A stretch of 64,000 nucleotides of DNA from Luteibacter aegosomatissinici (GTDB lineage: Bacteria > Pseudomonadota > Gammaproteobacteria > Xanthomonadales > Rhodanobacteraceae), in contig NZ_CP095742.1 of the NCBI RefSeq assembly GCF_023078495.1, positions 124,001-188,000 on the forward strand. Direction: 5' to 3'. The notes under the pieces are model-generated. The model was not told the origin of the DNA and searched no databases. It saw only the letters and a list, made by a program, of their open reading frames with translations. Both the position numbers and the translations under genes were made by a program. Within the stretch, counting starts at the first letter, position 1, and each line of letters starts with the position of its first letter. Of this stretch, positions 1 through 9,442 are shown piece after piece.

Positions 1-532
1 ATTCCCCTGAGTGCAAGGGAAACAGGTACTCGAACCTCGTCGCATCAACGATACGTTCCACGCGCCTGACGTTGGCCGGGTTCTGTTCGCGACCGGGCTG
101 CACGGCCTCCACGGTAGCGTTGTCCAGCGTGCGCATGGATGCACGCAAGGCTTCGATGACCGGGTACTCGGCCGCTTTCGCCGCCTCGTCGGCCAGCAGC
201 GTGCTCAACAATACCTCGCGCGGCTTGCCTGGATCGCCAGGACCGCCCGTGTCAGGAGGTACGGGCTGCTCGTGCTTGCAGCCGGTAGGTGTCCCCTGCG
301 GTGCGCGTTCCCACGATGTATCCCACGGGTTTGCGACGGAATCGACCTCATCGGGCGAGTGGCCGGGACCGGTCCACCATTTGCTTTGGAAAACCTGCTG
401 CTTCCAGTTGACGACGCAACCAGCCGGATAGCTATAGGTCGGGTCGTAGTCGAGGGCACGCGCGGCCGTTGCATGGGACAGGGCGAGCAGTACAGCGGCA
501 GGCGTTATGGCGCTGCGTATATAACGCTTCAT
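1..532 (-). CDS. Secreted chitinase, GH19 type with chitin-binding domain (5' part only)
   Basis: The gene runs off the left edge, so only the first 177 codons are present. It starts at ATG 532-530 with AAGGAGG just upstream. Residues 1-26 form a signal peptide (MKRYIRS, hydrophobic stretch, ending ATAARA). Residues about 33-75 have the carbohydrate-binding family 5/12 pattern (YPAGCVVNWKQQVFQSKWWT, then NPWDTSWE). A proline/glycine linker follows, then a segment ending in RIVDATRFEYLFPL, which resembles the entry to bacterial GH19 chitinase domains. The catalytic residues lie outside the window, so the GH19 call rests on this entry motif and the chitin-binding module. Likely an exported enzyme degrading chitin. 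Confidence 0.7.
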   Translation of the reverse strand, partial: MKRYIRSAITPAAVLLALSHATAARALDYDPTYSYPAGCVVNWKQQVFQSKWWTGPGHSPDEVDSVANPWDTSWERAPQGTPTGCKHEQPVPPDTGGPGDPGKPREVLLSTLLADEAAKAAEYPVIEALRASMRTLDNATVEAVQPGREQNPANVRRVERIVDATRFEYLFPLHSGE

Positions 533-862
533 GGAGCCTCCTTGCGTTTCGATGGGTAGGTGCCTCACGGCACAGCGACAACGTAGTGGGGCAAAGGCAC
601 CGGGCCTATTCGGTGAAGTCCTAAAGGCCCGCGCGGCGTGCACGTAAAACGGCATAACTGCCGGAACCGGTGGTTTCGCAGGACGAACTCACCGCAAGGA
701 CGTGCAAGCAGCAAGGTCGATCATGCGAAACGATGCGATCTCGCGATGTCGGTATCCCTGCCGATGTGGCGCTCCGAATGCCTCGGATTGGCGTAAGCTC
801 TTTCCGACACGCACCCCAGCGAACGCCGCGGCCTTGCCCGCGACAGCCAGGAGGAGTCACGC
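533..862. other. Intergenic region between divergent chitinase and molybdenum hydroxylase operon
   Basis: No convincing ORF on either strand. It must hold the promoters of the chitinase (leftward) and the hydroxylase operon (rightward), but no clear -35/-10 pair stands out. An inverted repeat CGGGCCT (601-607) / AGGCCCG (625-631) is visible. ACGTGCAAG at 700-708 also occurs in the dyad upstream of the TetR gene (about 4945-4953), a weak hint that the same regulator may act here. Confidence 0.5.
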
Positions 863-1357
863 ATGATCGTGCTTCGTGTGAATGGCGAAGACCGTCAGGT
901 CGATGTGCCGCCGGAGATGCCCCTGCTTTGGGTACTTCGTGACGTCGTTGGGCTGACCGGTACGAAATTCGGTTGTGGCATCGCCCAGTGCGGCGCTTGC
1001 ACGGTGCATCTGGATGGCAAGCCGGTGCGCTCCTGCCAGCTTCCGGTGTCAGCAATTGGTGACCGCGCGATCACGACGATTGAAGGCGTCGGCACCACGC
1101 CGGAAGGAGCGAAAGTGCAGCAAGCCTGGCTGGCGCTCGATGTCGTCCAGTGTGGCTACTGCCAATCAGGCCAGATCATGTCGGCGGCGGCGCTGCTGGC
1201 ACGGACACCCAAGCCGAGCGATGCCGATATCGATGCAGCGATGTCGGGAAACATCTGCCGTTGCGGCACGTACGTGCGCATCCGCGAAGCGATCCACCAG
1301 GCGGCCACCGGCGAAGCCCATGGCCTGCAGGTCATCGTCGATGGGAGCCCGTCATGA
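863..1357 (+). CDS. iorA: (2Fe-2S)-binding subunit of molybdenum hydroxylase (isoquinoline 1-oxidoreductase/aldehyde dehydrogenase alpha)
   Basis: Small iron-sulfur subunit of the xanthine oxidase superfamily, 164 residues, the usual length. Two [2Fe-2S] clusters are visible: a plant-ferredoxin type cluster from Cys38, Cys43, Cys46 and Cys58 ([10 protein letters not shown]), and a C-terminal cluster from Cys97, Cys100, Cys132 and Cys134 (CGYCQSG and ICRCG). It passes electrons from the molybdenum subunit encoded next to the cytochrome encoded third. ATG 863 has AGGAGG about 6 bases upstream. Its TGA overlaps the next start. Substrate cannot be read from the sequence; related three-subunit complexes oxidise aldehydes or N-heterocycles. 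Confidence 0.9.
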   Translation: MIVLRVNGEDRQVDVPPEMPLLWVLRDVVGLTGTKFGCGIAQCGACTVHLDGKPVRSCQLPVSAIGDRAITTIEGVGTTPEGAKVQQAWLALDVVQCGYCQSGQIMSAAALLARTPKPSDADIDAAMSGNICRCGTYVRIREAIHQAATGEAHGLQVIVDGSPS

Positions 1358-3618
1358 GCGCCCGGGTCGAGCACGATGGCATGGATCCCGGACGGCGCGC
1401 CGCGCTCAAGGTCGCGGGCAGTGGCCTGGCGGTCGCTTTTCTCTGGACGGCGGGGATGGGGCCCGCGGTGGCCGCCATGAATGCCCGCCGCCAGGATGCC
1501 GATGCCGCAGCCAGCGCCGCGGATGGCAATCCACCGTTCGCACCGAATGCCTTCATTCGCATCGACGCCGACGGTAAGGTGCGCCTCGTGATGCCGACGG
1601 TCGAGATGGGCCAGGCTATCTACACCGGCATTTCGATGATGCTGGCCGAAGAGCTCGGCGTGGGTATGGATCAGATCACGATCGAGCACTCGCCGCCCAA
1701 TGATGCGCTGTATGGGCAGGCGTTGCTGGGCGGCGGCCAGATCACCGGTGGTTCCACCAGCACGCGCGGGCAGTGGCAGGTGTTGCGCGAAGCGGGCGCT
1801 GTCGCACGCGAGATGCTGATCGCTGCGGCGGCCGCGCAGTGGCACGCTGAACCCGCAGAGTGCAGTGTGGCGCGAGGCGTCATTACCCACGCGCCTTCCG
1901 GCCGCACGCTCGGCTTTGGTTCGGTGGCCAATGCCGCGGGCAAGTTGCCGCAACCCGCTAACGTCACGCTAAAGCAGCGCAAGGATTTCACCCTCATCGG
2001 CAAGCCACTGCGTCGCGTCGATTCGCCCGACAAGGTCAATGGCGCCACGCAGTTCGGCATCGATGTGAACGTGCCGGGCATGAAGTTCGCCGCCGTGCGC
2101 ACCAGTCCCGAACTCGCGGGTACGCTGGGCGCAGTGGATGACACGGCTGCCCGGGCCATCCCGGGCGTTATCGACATCATCAAGCTCGATAACGCCGTCG
2201 CCGTGGTGGGCAGTAACTACTGGATCGCATCGCGGGGGCTCGAGGCGCTACAGATCACGTGGAAGCCGGGTGTCAACGCGAACCTGGATACACAGGGCCT
2301 CATCGATGCCTTGAAGCGGAGCTCCCAGGATGGGCCCGTGCTGGTCGGGCGCAAACCGAAGGGCGATGCGCCCGCGGGCGGTAAGCAAGTGGACGCGGAA
2401 TTCATTACCCCGATGCTCGCGCACGCGCCCATGGAGCCACTGAACGCGACCGTGCATGTCACGCCGGGGAAATGCGAAGTGTGGACCGGCACGCAGGTGC
2501 CCACCCGCGTCGTGGCGGAAGCGGCCCGCATCTGCGGCATACCCGCCGACGCAGTCACATTGCACGGACACTATCTCGGGGGTGGCTTCGGCCGCCGCCT
2601 GGAGACCGACCAGGTGGAGCAGGCCATCGCCTTCGCCAAGCAGGTGGCTTACCCGCTGAAGGTGATCTGGAGCCGTGAGGAGGATATCCGCCACGACCGC
2701 GTGCGCCCGCTGTACTTCGATCGCATCTCGGCGACGTTGGATAGTGACGGCAAGCCGGTCGCGTGGCATCACCGTATTACCAGCGGCACCGTGCTGGGCC
2801 GTTGGCTGCCGGGTGCCATGGGCAAGGACGGCATGGACAGCGATGCGATCGAATCCGCCGCCGACCTGCCGTACGTGATGGACAACGCGCTCGTCGAGTG
2901 GGTGCGCCACGACATGCCACCTGGGCTGGTGGTCGGCTGGTGGCGCGGCGTGGGTCCGACGCACAACCTCTGGGTGGTTGAGAGTTTCATCGATGAACTG
3001 GCGCATGCGGCCGGGAAGGACCCGGTCGCATTTCGGCGGGCGATCATGGCACCGGGTTCGCGGCCGCTCGGCGTGCTGGATCGCGTCGCCAAAGAGATCG
3101 GCTGGGGCAGCCCGTTACCTGCACGTTGCGGGCGCGGCATCGCGGTGGGTTCGCCGTTCGGCAGCCATGTGTGCCTGGCGGTCGAAGTGGAGGTGACGGC
3201 GCAGGGTGTGGTGAAACTGCGGCGGGCCGTGGCCGCGATCGACAACGGCATTACGATCAATCCAAGTTCGGTCAAGGCACAGATCGAAGGCGGCGTGTTG
3301 TTCGGGCTCAGTGCGGCGCTCTACAGCGGGATCACCCTGGAGCACGGTGCGATCCAGCAGAGTAATTTCCACGATTACCGCAACCTGCGTATCAACGAGA
3401 CACCGCTCTTCGAGGTGCACCAGGTGGAGAGCGATGAGGCGCCGGGCGGCATTGGTGAGGTGGGTACCGCGATTGCCGCACCGGCCCTGGCCAATGCCAT
3501 CTTCGCGGCGACCGGGATCCGGCTGCACCAGATGCCGGTGGCACGCACGTCACTGGCGCAACCCGAAGCAATGAAACACGTGGCCGATACCGGTACGGGC
3601 GGGGAGGGCGTGGCATGA
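1354..3618 (+). CDS. iorB: Molybdopterin-binding subunit of molybdenum hydroxylase (isoquinoline 1-oxidoreductase/aldehyde dehydrogenase beta)
   Basis: Large Mo-cofactor subunit, 754 residues from ATG 1354, which overlaps the iorA stop as ATGA. The frame is open upstream to 1150, but that stretch only shadows iorA. The N-terminus ([10 protein letters not shown] followed by a hydrophobic run) looks like a Tat signal or anchor, fitting export of a folded cofactor enzyme. Xanthine oxidase family landmarks include [13 protein letters not shown] in the middle and [19 protein letters not shown] near the end, which carries the glutamate expected at the active site. With the cytochrome encoded downstream it should form a membrane complex delivering electrons to the respiratory chain. 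Substrate unknown. Confidence 0.88.
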   Translation: MSARVEHDGMDPGRRAALKVAGSGLAVAFLWTAGMGPAVAAMNARRQDADAAASAADGNPPFAPNAFIRIDADGKVRLVMPTVEMGQAIYTGISMMLAEELGVGMDQITIEHSPPNDALYGQALLGGGQITGGSTSTRGQWQVLREAGAVAREMLIAAAAAQWHAEPAECSVARGVITHAPSGRTLGFGSVANAAGKLPQPANVTLKQRKDFTLIGKPLRRVDSPDKVNGATQFGIDVNVPGMKFAAVRTSPELAGTLGAVDDTAARAIPGVIDIIKLDNAVAVVGSNYWIASRGLEALQITWKPGVNANLDTQGLIDALKRSSQDGPVLVGRKPKGDAPAGGKQVDAEFITPMLAHAPMEPLNATVHVTPGKCEVWTGTQVPTRVVAEAARICGIPADAVTLHGHYLGGGFGRRLETDQVEQAIAFAKQVAYPLKVIWSREEDIRHDRVRPLYFDRISATLDSDGKPVAWHHRITSGTVLGRWLPGAMGKDGMDSDAIESAADLPYVMDNALVEWVRHDMPPGLVVGWWRGVGPTHNLWVVESFIDELAHAAGKDPVAFRRAIMAPGSRPLGVLDRVAKEIGWGSPLPARCGRGIAVGSPFGSHVCLAVEVEVTAQGVVKLRRAVAAIDNGITINPSSVKAQIEGGVLFGLSAALYSGITLEHGAIQQSNFHDYRNLRINETPLFEVHQVESDEAPGGIGEVGTAIAAPALANAIFAATGIRLHQMPVARTSLAQPEAMKHVADTGTGGEGVA

Positions 3619-4916
3619 AACGCGTGCTGATCATCCTGCTGGTGCTTGTCGTCATTGGGGCGGCGGTTTTCTTCTGGCGTACGCGGCCCGATACCGCCGA
3701 CGGTACCGCTCCCGTGATTGCTGGTGCTCCATCGAATGCGGACCCCGTGGCGCGCGGTGCCTACCTGGCGCGCGCAGCCGATTGCGTGGCGTGTCATACC
3801 GTGGCCGAGGGTGGCAAACCCTTCGCCGGCGGCGTGGCCTTCACGTTGCCATTCGGCACCATCTACTCATCCAACATCACCGCCGACCCGGAAACCGGCA
3901 TCGGCACGTGGACCGACGATGAGTTCGTGCGTGCGGTTCGCGAAGGCATTCGCAACGATGGAAAACACCTGTATCCCGCCTTCCCGTATACCTCGTACAC
4001 CGAGCTGAGCCGGGCCGATGTGCTGGCGATCAAGGCGTGGTTGTTCACCCAGCCGAAGGTGCACCAGGAAAACCGGCCCAATGAGCTCGGGTTCCCTTAT
4101 AACCAGCGCTGGGCCATGGCGTTCTGGAATGCCGCGTTCTTCCGTAGCCATCGCTTTGAACCGGATCCGGCGCGGCCACCGGCATGGAACTCGGGTGCCT
4201 ACCTTGCCGGCGCGCTCGGCCATTGCGGCGAATGCCATACCCCGCGCAACTTCGGATTTGGCATGAACCAGGGCGATGCCCTCGCGGGTGAAGTGCTGCA
4301 GGGCTGGCGTGCCTACAACATCACCTCCGACAACGTGCATGGCGTGGGCCAGTGGTCGGATGAGGCGCTGGCGCAGTACCTGCGTACGGGCCATGCCGAG
4401 GGGCACGCCTCGGCATCGGGCCCCATGGGCGAAGCCGTGGCGCATAGCCTGCAATTCCTTACGCCGGAGGATACGTCTGCGCTGGTGAGCTGGTTGCGCA
4501 CGGTGCCGGCACGTGAGGGCAAGGATCCGATCGTGGTGGACCCGAAGGCCCAGGCGATGCTGGCGTCCACCGAGGCTGCCCCGGGCGGAGATACCCCCGC
4601 GAATGCCATGGGCCTGCAGTTGTTCGAGGGCGCGTGTGCGAGCTGCCACCAATGGAATGGCGCCGGCCAGCAGTCCTCGTATGCCAGCCTGGCAGGTACG
4701 CGCGGCGTCAACGATCCCAAAGGCGCCAACGTCACCCAGGCCATCCTCCAGGGCGTGAAGATGCGCATCGGCGAGAACGAGGTGTACATGCCCGCCTTTG
4801 GTCATGCCTACAGCGACGCGGAAGTCGCTGCGCTGGCGAACTACGTGATCGCCCACTTCGGCGGGAAGCAAGGTGAAGTGACACCCGAAGAAGTAGCGCG
4901 CCGGCGTGCCCTATGA
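3615..4916 (+). CDS. Membrane-anchored tri-haem cytochrome c subunit
   Basis: 433 residues with one N-terminal membrane segment (residues 4-21) and three CxxCH haem sites: CVACH at 57-61, CGECH near 204, and CASCH near 341. This matches the cytochrome subunits of membrane alcohol, gluconate and aldehyde dehydrogenases, which accept electrons from a periplasmic dehydrogenase and pass them to quinone or oxidase. ATG 3615 overlaps the iorB TGA by four bases, so the three subunits are translationally coupled in one operon. Confidence 0.9.
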   Translation: MKRVLIILLVLVVIGAAVFFWRTRPDTADGTAPVIAGAPSNADPVARGAYLARAADCVACHTVAEGGKPFAGGVAFTLPFGTIYSSNITADPETGIGTWTDDEFVRAVREGIRNDGKHLYPAFPYTSYTELSRADVLAIKAWLFTQPKVHQENRPNELGFPYNQRWAMAFWNAAFFRSHRFEPDPARPPAWNSGAYLAGALGHCGECHTPRNFGFGMNQGDALAGEVLQGWRAYNITSDNVHGVGQWSDEALAQYLRTGHAEGHASASGPMGEAVAHSLQFLTPEDTSALVSWLRTVPAREGKDPIVVDPKAQAMLASTEAAPGGDTPANAMGLQLFEGACASCHQWNGAGQQSSYASLAGTRGVNDPKGANVTQAILQGVKMRIGENEVYMPAFGHAYSDAEVAALANYVIAHFGGKQGEVTPEEVARRRAL

Positions 4917-4928
4917 AAAATTCACAGG

Positions 4929-4955
4929 TCCTTGCGACATTTCAACGTGCAAGGA
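4929..4955. promoter_or_regulatory. Inverted repeat upstream of TetR gene, candidate operator
   Basis: TCCTTGC (4929-4935) and GCAAGGA (4949-4955) form a perfect 7-base dyad with a 13-base spacer, between the cytochrome stop and the TetR start. TACAAT at 4961-4966 just downstream could be a -10 box, although no well-spaced -35 is seen. Position and symmetry fit an autoregulatory site for the TetR protein. Confidence 0.4.
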
Positions 4956-5007
4956 TTAGCTACAATGTCCGGCGAGTGGGGCAAGCACTCGCGACAGGGC
5001 AACGGGC

Positions 5008-5592
5008 ATGCGTTACGAGAAGGGCCATAAGGAGCTGACACGACAGCGGATTGTCGAAGCAGCGTCGGAGCGGTTTCGCGCCGATGGCATTGATGCGGTC
5101 GGGGTCGTCAGCCTGATGGGCGACGTCGGCCTGACCCAGGGGGGCTTCTATAACCACTTCCCCTCCAAGGAGGATCTGGTACGGGAGTGCGTTGCCAGTG
5201 GCGTTGCCGAGGCCACCCAGCGCATGGCCGATCGGGTGGCCCATTCGCGCGGCGAACGCTATCGCGCGCTGGTCAACGAATACCTGTCCACGGACCATCG
5301 CGATAACCCCGCGAACGGTTGCGTCGCCGCATCGCTCGCCAGCGAGCTGGCCCGCCGGCCCGAGGAAACGCGCGCCGTGTTCACTGAAGGCGTCGGCGGC
5401 ATGCTTGAGCTCATCGCGTCCACGTTGCCGGAGACGGTACGTGGCAAGCGCCGGCGCACGCTGGCCACGGCGGTGCTGGCCTCGATGGTGGGTTCACTCG
5501 CACTGGCGCGCGCGGTAGCGGATGGCGCGATGTCCGATGACCTGCTGCACGTGGGGCGCCAGTCCGCACTGGCGTTGATCGAAGCCGGCTGA
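5008..5592 (+). CDS. TetR family transcriptional regulator
   Basis: 194 residues. The N-terminal helix-turn-helix is typical of TetR: RQRIVEAASERFRADGIDAV followed by GLTQGGFYNHFPSKEDLV. The rest is a helical ligand-binding domain without recognisable ligand residues. It lies 91 bases after the cytochrome gene in the same direction, with a dyad in the gap, so it probably controls itself and perhaps the molybdenum hydroxylase operon. The ribosome-binding site is weak. Confidence 0.85.
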   Translation: MRYEKGHKELTRQRIVEAASERFRADGIDAVGVVSLMGDVGLTQGGFYNHFPSKEDLVRECVASGVAEATQRMADRVAHSRGERYRALVNEYLSTDHRDNPANGCVAASLASELARRPEETRAVFTEGVGGMLELIASTLPETVRGKRRRTLATAVLASMVGSLALARAVADGAMSDDLLHVGRQSALALIEAG

Positions 5593-6519
5593 TTACTTCG
5601 CGGGAACAGGCGGCTTGCCCATGGCGGCCGTCTTTTCCGCGATCTTTGCCTTGATCGCGGGCATGGCCGCGAGGGCGGCGCGTTCGCCTTCCAGGATGGC
5701 CACGTTCTTCTGGTCGAAATCCGTGGGGCCGATCTGCCCGACTTTCGGGCGAATCACGATGTCCGCCCGGCCAAGCTCCTGCTCGGCGAGCTTGCGGCCC
5801 ATGATGGTGATGGACTGGCCGACGATGCCGACCATGTTGGCAGGGTTGCTGCCGTCAGGGCGGGCCGAGATATCCACCGCGATCACGATATCGGCGCCGA
5901 GCTGGCGCGCGGCATCGACCGGGACCGGGCTGACCACGCCGCCATCGACGAAATGCTTGCCGTTGATCTCCACCGGCTCGAACACGCCCGGGATGCTGCT
6001 GGAGGCACGTACCGCCTGGCCCGTGTTGCCCCTGACGAAGATGGCCCGGTCACCCGTCTCCAGGACGGTGGCGACGGCGGCGAACGGCGTACGCAGCTTT
6101 TCGATCGGCTGCTGCTTCACCAGCTCGTTCACGTAATCCTGCAGCTTCTGCCCCTGCACCATGCCGCCGGAGAAGAAGCGCACATCGCGGATGCGGCCTT
6201 CGTCGAGCGAGAAGGCCGTTTCCTGCAGCTGGAAGGCATCCATGCCGCTGGCGTAAAGCGCGCCGACCACGCTGCCGGCGCTGGTGCCCGAAACGACATC
6301 CACGTGGATGCCGCTGGCTTCCAGCATTTTGATGACCCCGATATGGGCGAAGCCCTTCGCGGCACCGCCGCCCAGCGCCAGGCCGATGCGTGGCTTGGCG
6401 GCCAGCACCGGTACCGCGTTATCGGGGCGCTGGTCGGGCTTGGTGGCGCCGCCGCCAAAGCAGCCCGTGAGCAGGCAGGCCAGCAGGAGCGGGATCAGGC
6501 TAAGGCGGCGGGACATCAT
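5593..6519 (-). CDS. Patatin-like phospholipase, lipoprotein
   Basis: About 308 residues from ATG 6519 or the adjacent ATG 6516. The frame is open further upstream, but that part overlaps fbp and lacks a signal. The start reads MMSRRLSLIPLLLACLLTGC, a lipoprotein signal with lipobox LTGC, so the protein is anchored in the envelope. The patatin fold shows as GGGAAKGFAHIGV (oxyanion hole), GTSAGS (nucleophile serine) and VDGG (catalytic aspartate), in the order of RssA/PlpD-type phospholipases. It starts 22 bases after fbp on the same strand and may be co-transcribed. No clear Shine-Dalgarno sequence is seen. Confidence 0.85.
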   Translation of the reverse strand: MMSRRLSLIPLLLACLLTGCFGGGATKPDQRPDNAVPVLAAKPRIGLALGGGAAKGFAHIGVIKMLEASGIHVDVVSGTSAGSVVGALYASGMDAFQLQETAFSLDEGRIRDVRFFSGGMVQGQKLQDYVNELVKQQPIEKLRTPFAAVATVLETGDRAIFVRGNTGQAVRASSSIPGVFEPVEINGKHFVDGGVVSPVPVDAARQLGADIVIAVDISARPDGSNPANMVGIVGQSITIMGRKLAEQELGRADIVIRPKVGQIGPTDFDQKNVAILEGERAALAAMPAIKAKIAEKTAAMGKPPVPAK

Positions 6520-6541
6520 GTCGTCGGGGTCTCGGGAGGGT

Positions 6542-7567
6542 TTAGCCGCGGGTCTGGTCGGCTTCAAGGTGGTAGCGGGTGGCGATCTCGATCTCGTGCT
6601 TCGAGCCAAGGAACACCGGGACGCGCTGGTGCAGGCCCGTGGGCTGGATCGCCATGATCCGCTCGCGGCCGGTGGTGGCCGCGCCGCCGGCCTGCTCGAT
6701 GATGAAGGCCATGGGGTTGGCTTCGTACATCAGGCGCAGCTTGCCGGTGCCACCCTTGGCCGTGATCTTGGCGTCCAGCGGATAGAAGAACACGCCGCCG
6801 CGGGTAATGATGCGGTGTACGTCGGCCACCATGGATGCCACCCAGCGCATGTTGAAGTCCCGGCCCCGCGGGCCCGTTGTGCCGGCCAGCAGTTCGCCAA
6901 TGTAGCGCTGCATCGGGGCTTCCCAATGGCGCTGGTTGGACATATTGATGGCGAACTCGCCCGTTTCGGCCGGGATGGTGATGTCTCGCTTGGTCAGCAC
7001 GAAGCTGCCGTGCTCGCGATCCAGGGTGAATTCGTGCACGCCGTGGCCGAACGTCAGCACCAGCAGGGTGCTCGGGCCATACACCACGTAGCCTGCGGCG
7101 ACCTGCGCGGTACCCGGCTGCAGGAAATCCTCGGTGGTGGGCTCGGTGACGCCATCGGGGCAGCGCAGCACCGAGAAGATGGTACCCACCGACACGTTCA
7201 CGTCGATGTTCGACGAGCCATCCAGCGGATCGAACAGCAGCAGGTGGTGGCCCTTGGGGTAAGCGTCCGGGATCGGCTGCGGGTCTTCCATTTCCTCGGA
7301 CGCGCAGGCGGCGAGGTGGCCACCCCAGGCGTTGGCTTCGAGCAGGATCTCGTTGGAGATCACGTCCAGCTTCTTCTGCGCCTCGCCCTGCACGTTGTCC
7401 GAGCCGGCGTTACCCAGTACCCCGCCCAGTGCACCCTTGCCGGTGGCCACGGAGATGCGCTTGCAGGCGCGCGCCACCACCTCGATCAGCAGGCTGAGCT
7501 CGCTGTAAACGTGGCCAGCTCGCTTCTCTTCGATCAGGAACTGGATCAATGAAATCGGTTTCGTCAT
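6542..7567 (-). CDS. fbp: Class I fructose-1,6-bisphosphatase
   Basis: 341 residues from ATG 7567 ([18 protein letters not shown]). The open frame extends upstream to 7741, but that part is not like the family. It hydrolyses fructose 1,6-bisphosphate to fructose 6-phosphate in gluconeogenesis. Family motifs include [19 protein letters not shown], the acidic SEEME segment, and the metal-binding [20 protein letters not shown]. The length is normal. It is the first gene of a leftward pair with the patatin lipoprotein. Confidence 0.95.
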   Translation of the reverse strand: MTKPISLIQFLIEEKRAGHVYSELSLLIEVVARACKRISVATGKGALGGVLGNAGSDNVQGEAQKKLDVISNEILLEANAWGGHLAACASEEMEDPQPIPDAYPKGHHLLLFDPLDGSSNIDVNVSVGTIFSVLRCPDGVTEPTTEDFLQPGTAQVAAGYVVYGPSTLLVLTFGHGVHEFTLDREHGSFVLTKRDITIPAETGEFAINMSNQRHWEAPMQRYIGELLAGTTGPRGRDFNMRWVASMVADVHRIITRGGVFFYPLDAKITAKGGTGKLRLMYEANPMAFIIEQAGGAATTGRERIMAIQPTGLHQRVPVFLGSKHEIEIATRYHLEADQTRG

Positions 7568-7633
7568 CACAAGGGCCCGGGCACGAAAGCACGCATTGTC
7601 CGGGTGCCGGGTGAATGGCGCCAGAGGGGCCTG

Positions 7634-7651
7634 CTGACAGTACGTTGTCAG
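7634..7651. promoter_or_regulatory. Dyad CTGACA-N6-TGTCAG between divergent genes
   Basis: Perfect 6-base arms (7634-7639 and 7646-7651) with a 6-base spacer, in the 134-base gap between fbp (leftward) and the small gene at 7702 (rightward). Size and symmetry suit a dimeric repressor; which regulator binds is unknown. Confidence 0.3.
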
Positions 7652-7701
7652 TAGCCCCCGCGCACACTCTTCCCTACCGAAGCATTGGGGAATGCGCAGC
7701 C

Positions 7702-7887
7702 ATGAACCGTTTCCTGGATCGTATCGCCGATCTCTACGCACCCGTCGGCCAGCGCGGGCTGTTTATGGACGGCCAGTACCGCTTTGCAGCGGATCAGCCG
7801 CGCGGCAAGGCCAGCCCGGCTGCCCGCAAGCCTGCGGAGGAGCGCCCGGCCACCTGGCGCCCCGGTCGCTACCTGGCAGTGAAATGA
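7702..7887 (+). CDS. Small hypothetical protein (61 aa)
   Basis: Reading from ATG 7702 gives 61 residues beginning [19 protein letters not shown]. It has an amphipathic N-terminal half, then a basic, alanine- and proline-rich tail ending RPGRYLAVK, with no membrane segment and no known domain. It sits between fbp (divergent) and a GST gene 43 bases downstream in the same direction, so the two may be co-transcribed. Codon choice looks like the neighbours. Function not recognised. Confidence 0.5.
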   Translation: MNRFLDRIADLYAPVGQRGLFMDGQYRFAADQPRGKASPAARKPAEERPATWRPGRYLAVK

Positions 7888-7930
7888 GCTCCTGCACACA
7901 CATCAGGCACTTGAGAGAAGAGGGAAGGGA

Positions 7931-8569
7931 ATGAACACGAGCCGCATCGTTTTCCATCATGGCCCGCAGAGCCGCTCCACCAGCACGCTCATGTTGCTGG
8001 AGGAGCTGGGCGCCCAGTACGACATGCATGTGCTGAACCTCGCCGCCGGTGAACAACGCCAGGCGGCTTACCTCAAGGTGAATCCGATGGGGAAGGTGCC
8101 GGCCATCTCGCACCACGGCCAGCTGGTCACCGAGCGGCCGGCGATCTTCAACTACCTGGCCGATCTGTTCCCCCAGGCCGGGCTGGCACCGGGCCTGGGC
8201 GATCCATTGCGTGGGCCGTACCTGCGCTGGCTGGCGTTCTACGGGTCGTGCTTCGAACCGGCCGTGCTGGACAAGTACATGAACAACGCCGTGCCCCCGG
8301 CCGGCACATGCCCCTATGGCGACCACGACACGGTGCTGGCGCTCATCGAGGCGCAGCTGAAAACGGGGCCGTGGCTGCTCGGCGACCGGTTCACGGCGGC
8401 GGATATCCTCTGGGCCAATGCGCTGGACTACACGATGTCGTTTGGCCTGGTCATGCGGCGCCCCGTGTTCGAGAGCTACGTGGCCCGCCTGAAGGTGCGC
8501 CCGGCCATCATCCGGGCTGCCGAGCAGGACGAGGCGCTCGCCCGCGCCCAGCAGCGGGCTGCCGCCTGA
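7931..8569 (+). CDS. Glutathione S-transferase family protein
   Basis: 212 residues. The N-terminal thioredoxin-like domain holds the glutathione-binding NPMGKVPAI turn with its cis-proline and a following TERPAIFNYLADLFP segment. The C-terminal helical domain contains the conserved LLGDRFTAADILWANAL motif. It probably conjugates glutathione to electrophiles, or acts as an isomerase; the substrate cannot be read. A purine-rich ribosome-binding site (AGAGGGAAGGGA) directly precedes ATG 7931. Confidence 0.9.
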   Translation: MNTSRIVFHHGPQSRSTSTLMLLEELGAQYDMHVLNLAAGEQRQAAYLKVNPMGKVPAISHHGQLVTERPAIFNYLADLFPQAGLAPGLGDPLRGPYLRWLAFYGSCFEPAVLDKYMNNAVPPAGTCPYGDHDTVLALIEAQLKTGPWLLGDRFTAADILWANALDYTMSFGLVMRRPVFESYVARLKVRPAIIRAAEQDEALARAQQRAAA

Positions 8570-8635
8570 GGCCGTGGGCATGGTCCGGCGCCGTGACTTC
8601 CATCGCTTCCCGCGCGTCGCGCGGAAAGCGATGAT

Positions 8636-9346
8636 GTGCGAATGCGCCGCGCCGACCGCCTGTTCCTCATCATCAACGCCCTGCGTGGGCGGCGCACGGC
8701 GCTGCCTGCCCGGCAGTTGGCCGAAACCCTCGAGGTCTCGTTGCGCACGGTCTATCGCGACGTGGCGGATCTCCAGCTCTCCGGCGTGCCCATCGAGGGC
8801 GAAGCCGGCGTCGGCTACCTGCTGCGCAAGGGCTCGGATATTCCGCCGCTGATGTTCTCGGCCGACGAACTCGAAGCGCTGGTCGCCGGTACGCGTTTCG
8901 TGCGTGCCTTCGCCGGCGAGCGCCTGGCGCGGCAGGCGCAGGCGGCGCTGATCAAGATCGAAGCCGTGCTTCCGCCCGATCTTCGCGAACGCGCCGCACA
9001 GTCGAAAATCTTCGCGCCGATCTGGCGCGATCCGGAGCAGAACCGCGTTGCGCAACTGCTTGATCGCCTGCACGAGGCGGTGTTGCAGCGGCATGTGCTG
9101 TGCCTGGAGTATCGCGATGTGCAAGGCCGTCCGAGCACACGCGAAGTCGAGCCGCTCTGCCTGTCGTTCTGGGGTGGTGCATGGACGCTGACGGCGTGGT
9201 GCCGCCACCGCGACGACTTCCGCAATTTCCGGCCCGATCGCATCGAGGCGCTCCGCGAATCCGGCGAAACGTTCAAGGATGTGCCTGGCCGCGACCTGAA
9301 AACGTTCCTCGAGACCATCCGCGGCTACTACGGCGGCCTGGAATAA
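8636..9346 (+). CDS. YafY-type regulator with HTH and WYL domains
   Basis: 236 residues from GTG 8636; ATG 8642 is an alternative two codons later, and GGAAAG at 8622-8627 is better spaced from the GTG. The N-terminal HTH_11 domain (LPARQLAETLEVSLRTVYRD) is followed by a WYL-type ligand-sensing domain in which the usual WYL appears as WTLTAWC, ending in the conserved FRNFRPDRI segment. Such proteins are DNA-binding repressors or activators. It follows the GST gene by 66 bases and may regulate it. Confidence 0.87.
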   Translation: MRMRRADRLFLIINALRGRRTALPARQLAETLEVSLRTVYRDVADLQLSGVPIEGEAGVGYLLRKGSDIPPLMFSADELEALVAGTRFVRAFAGERLARQAQAALIKIEAVLPPDLRERAAQSKIFAPIWRDPEQNRVAQLLDRLHEAVLQRHVLCLEYRDVQGRPSTREVEPLCLSFWGGAWTLTAWCRHRDDFRNFRPDRIEALRESGETFKDVPGRDLKTFLETIRGYYGGLE

Positions 9347-9442
9347 CCTCCTACAGGAGCCATGCCCGACCAATGTCACGGGTCATCGCCTGGCGCCCCA
9401 TGCGATCATCGGGTCTCTCCACGTCCCCCCATTGGAAGCCGC

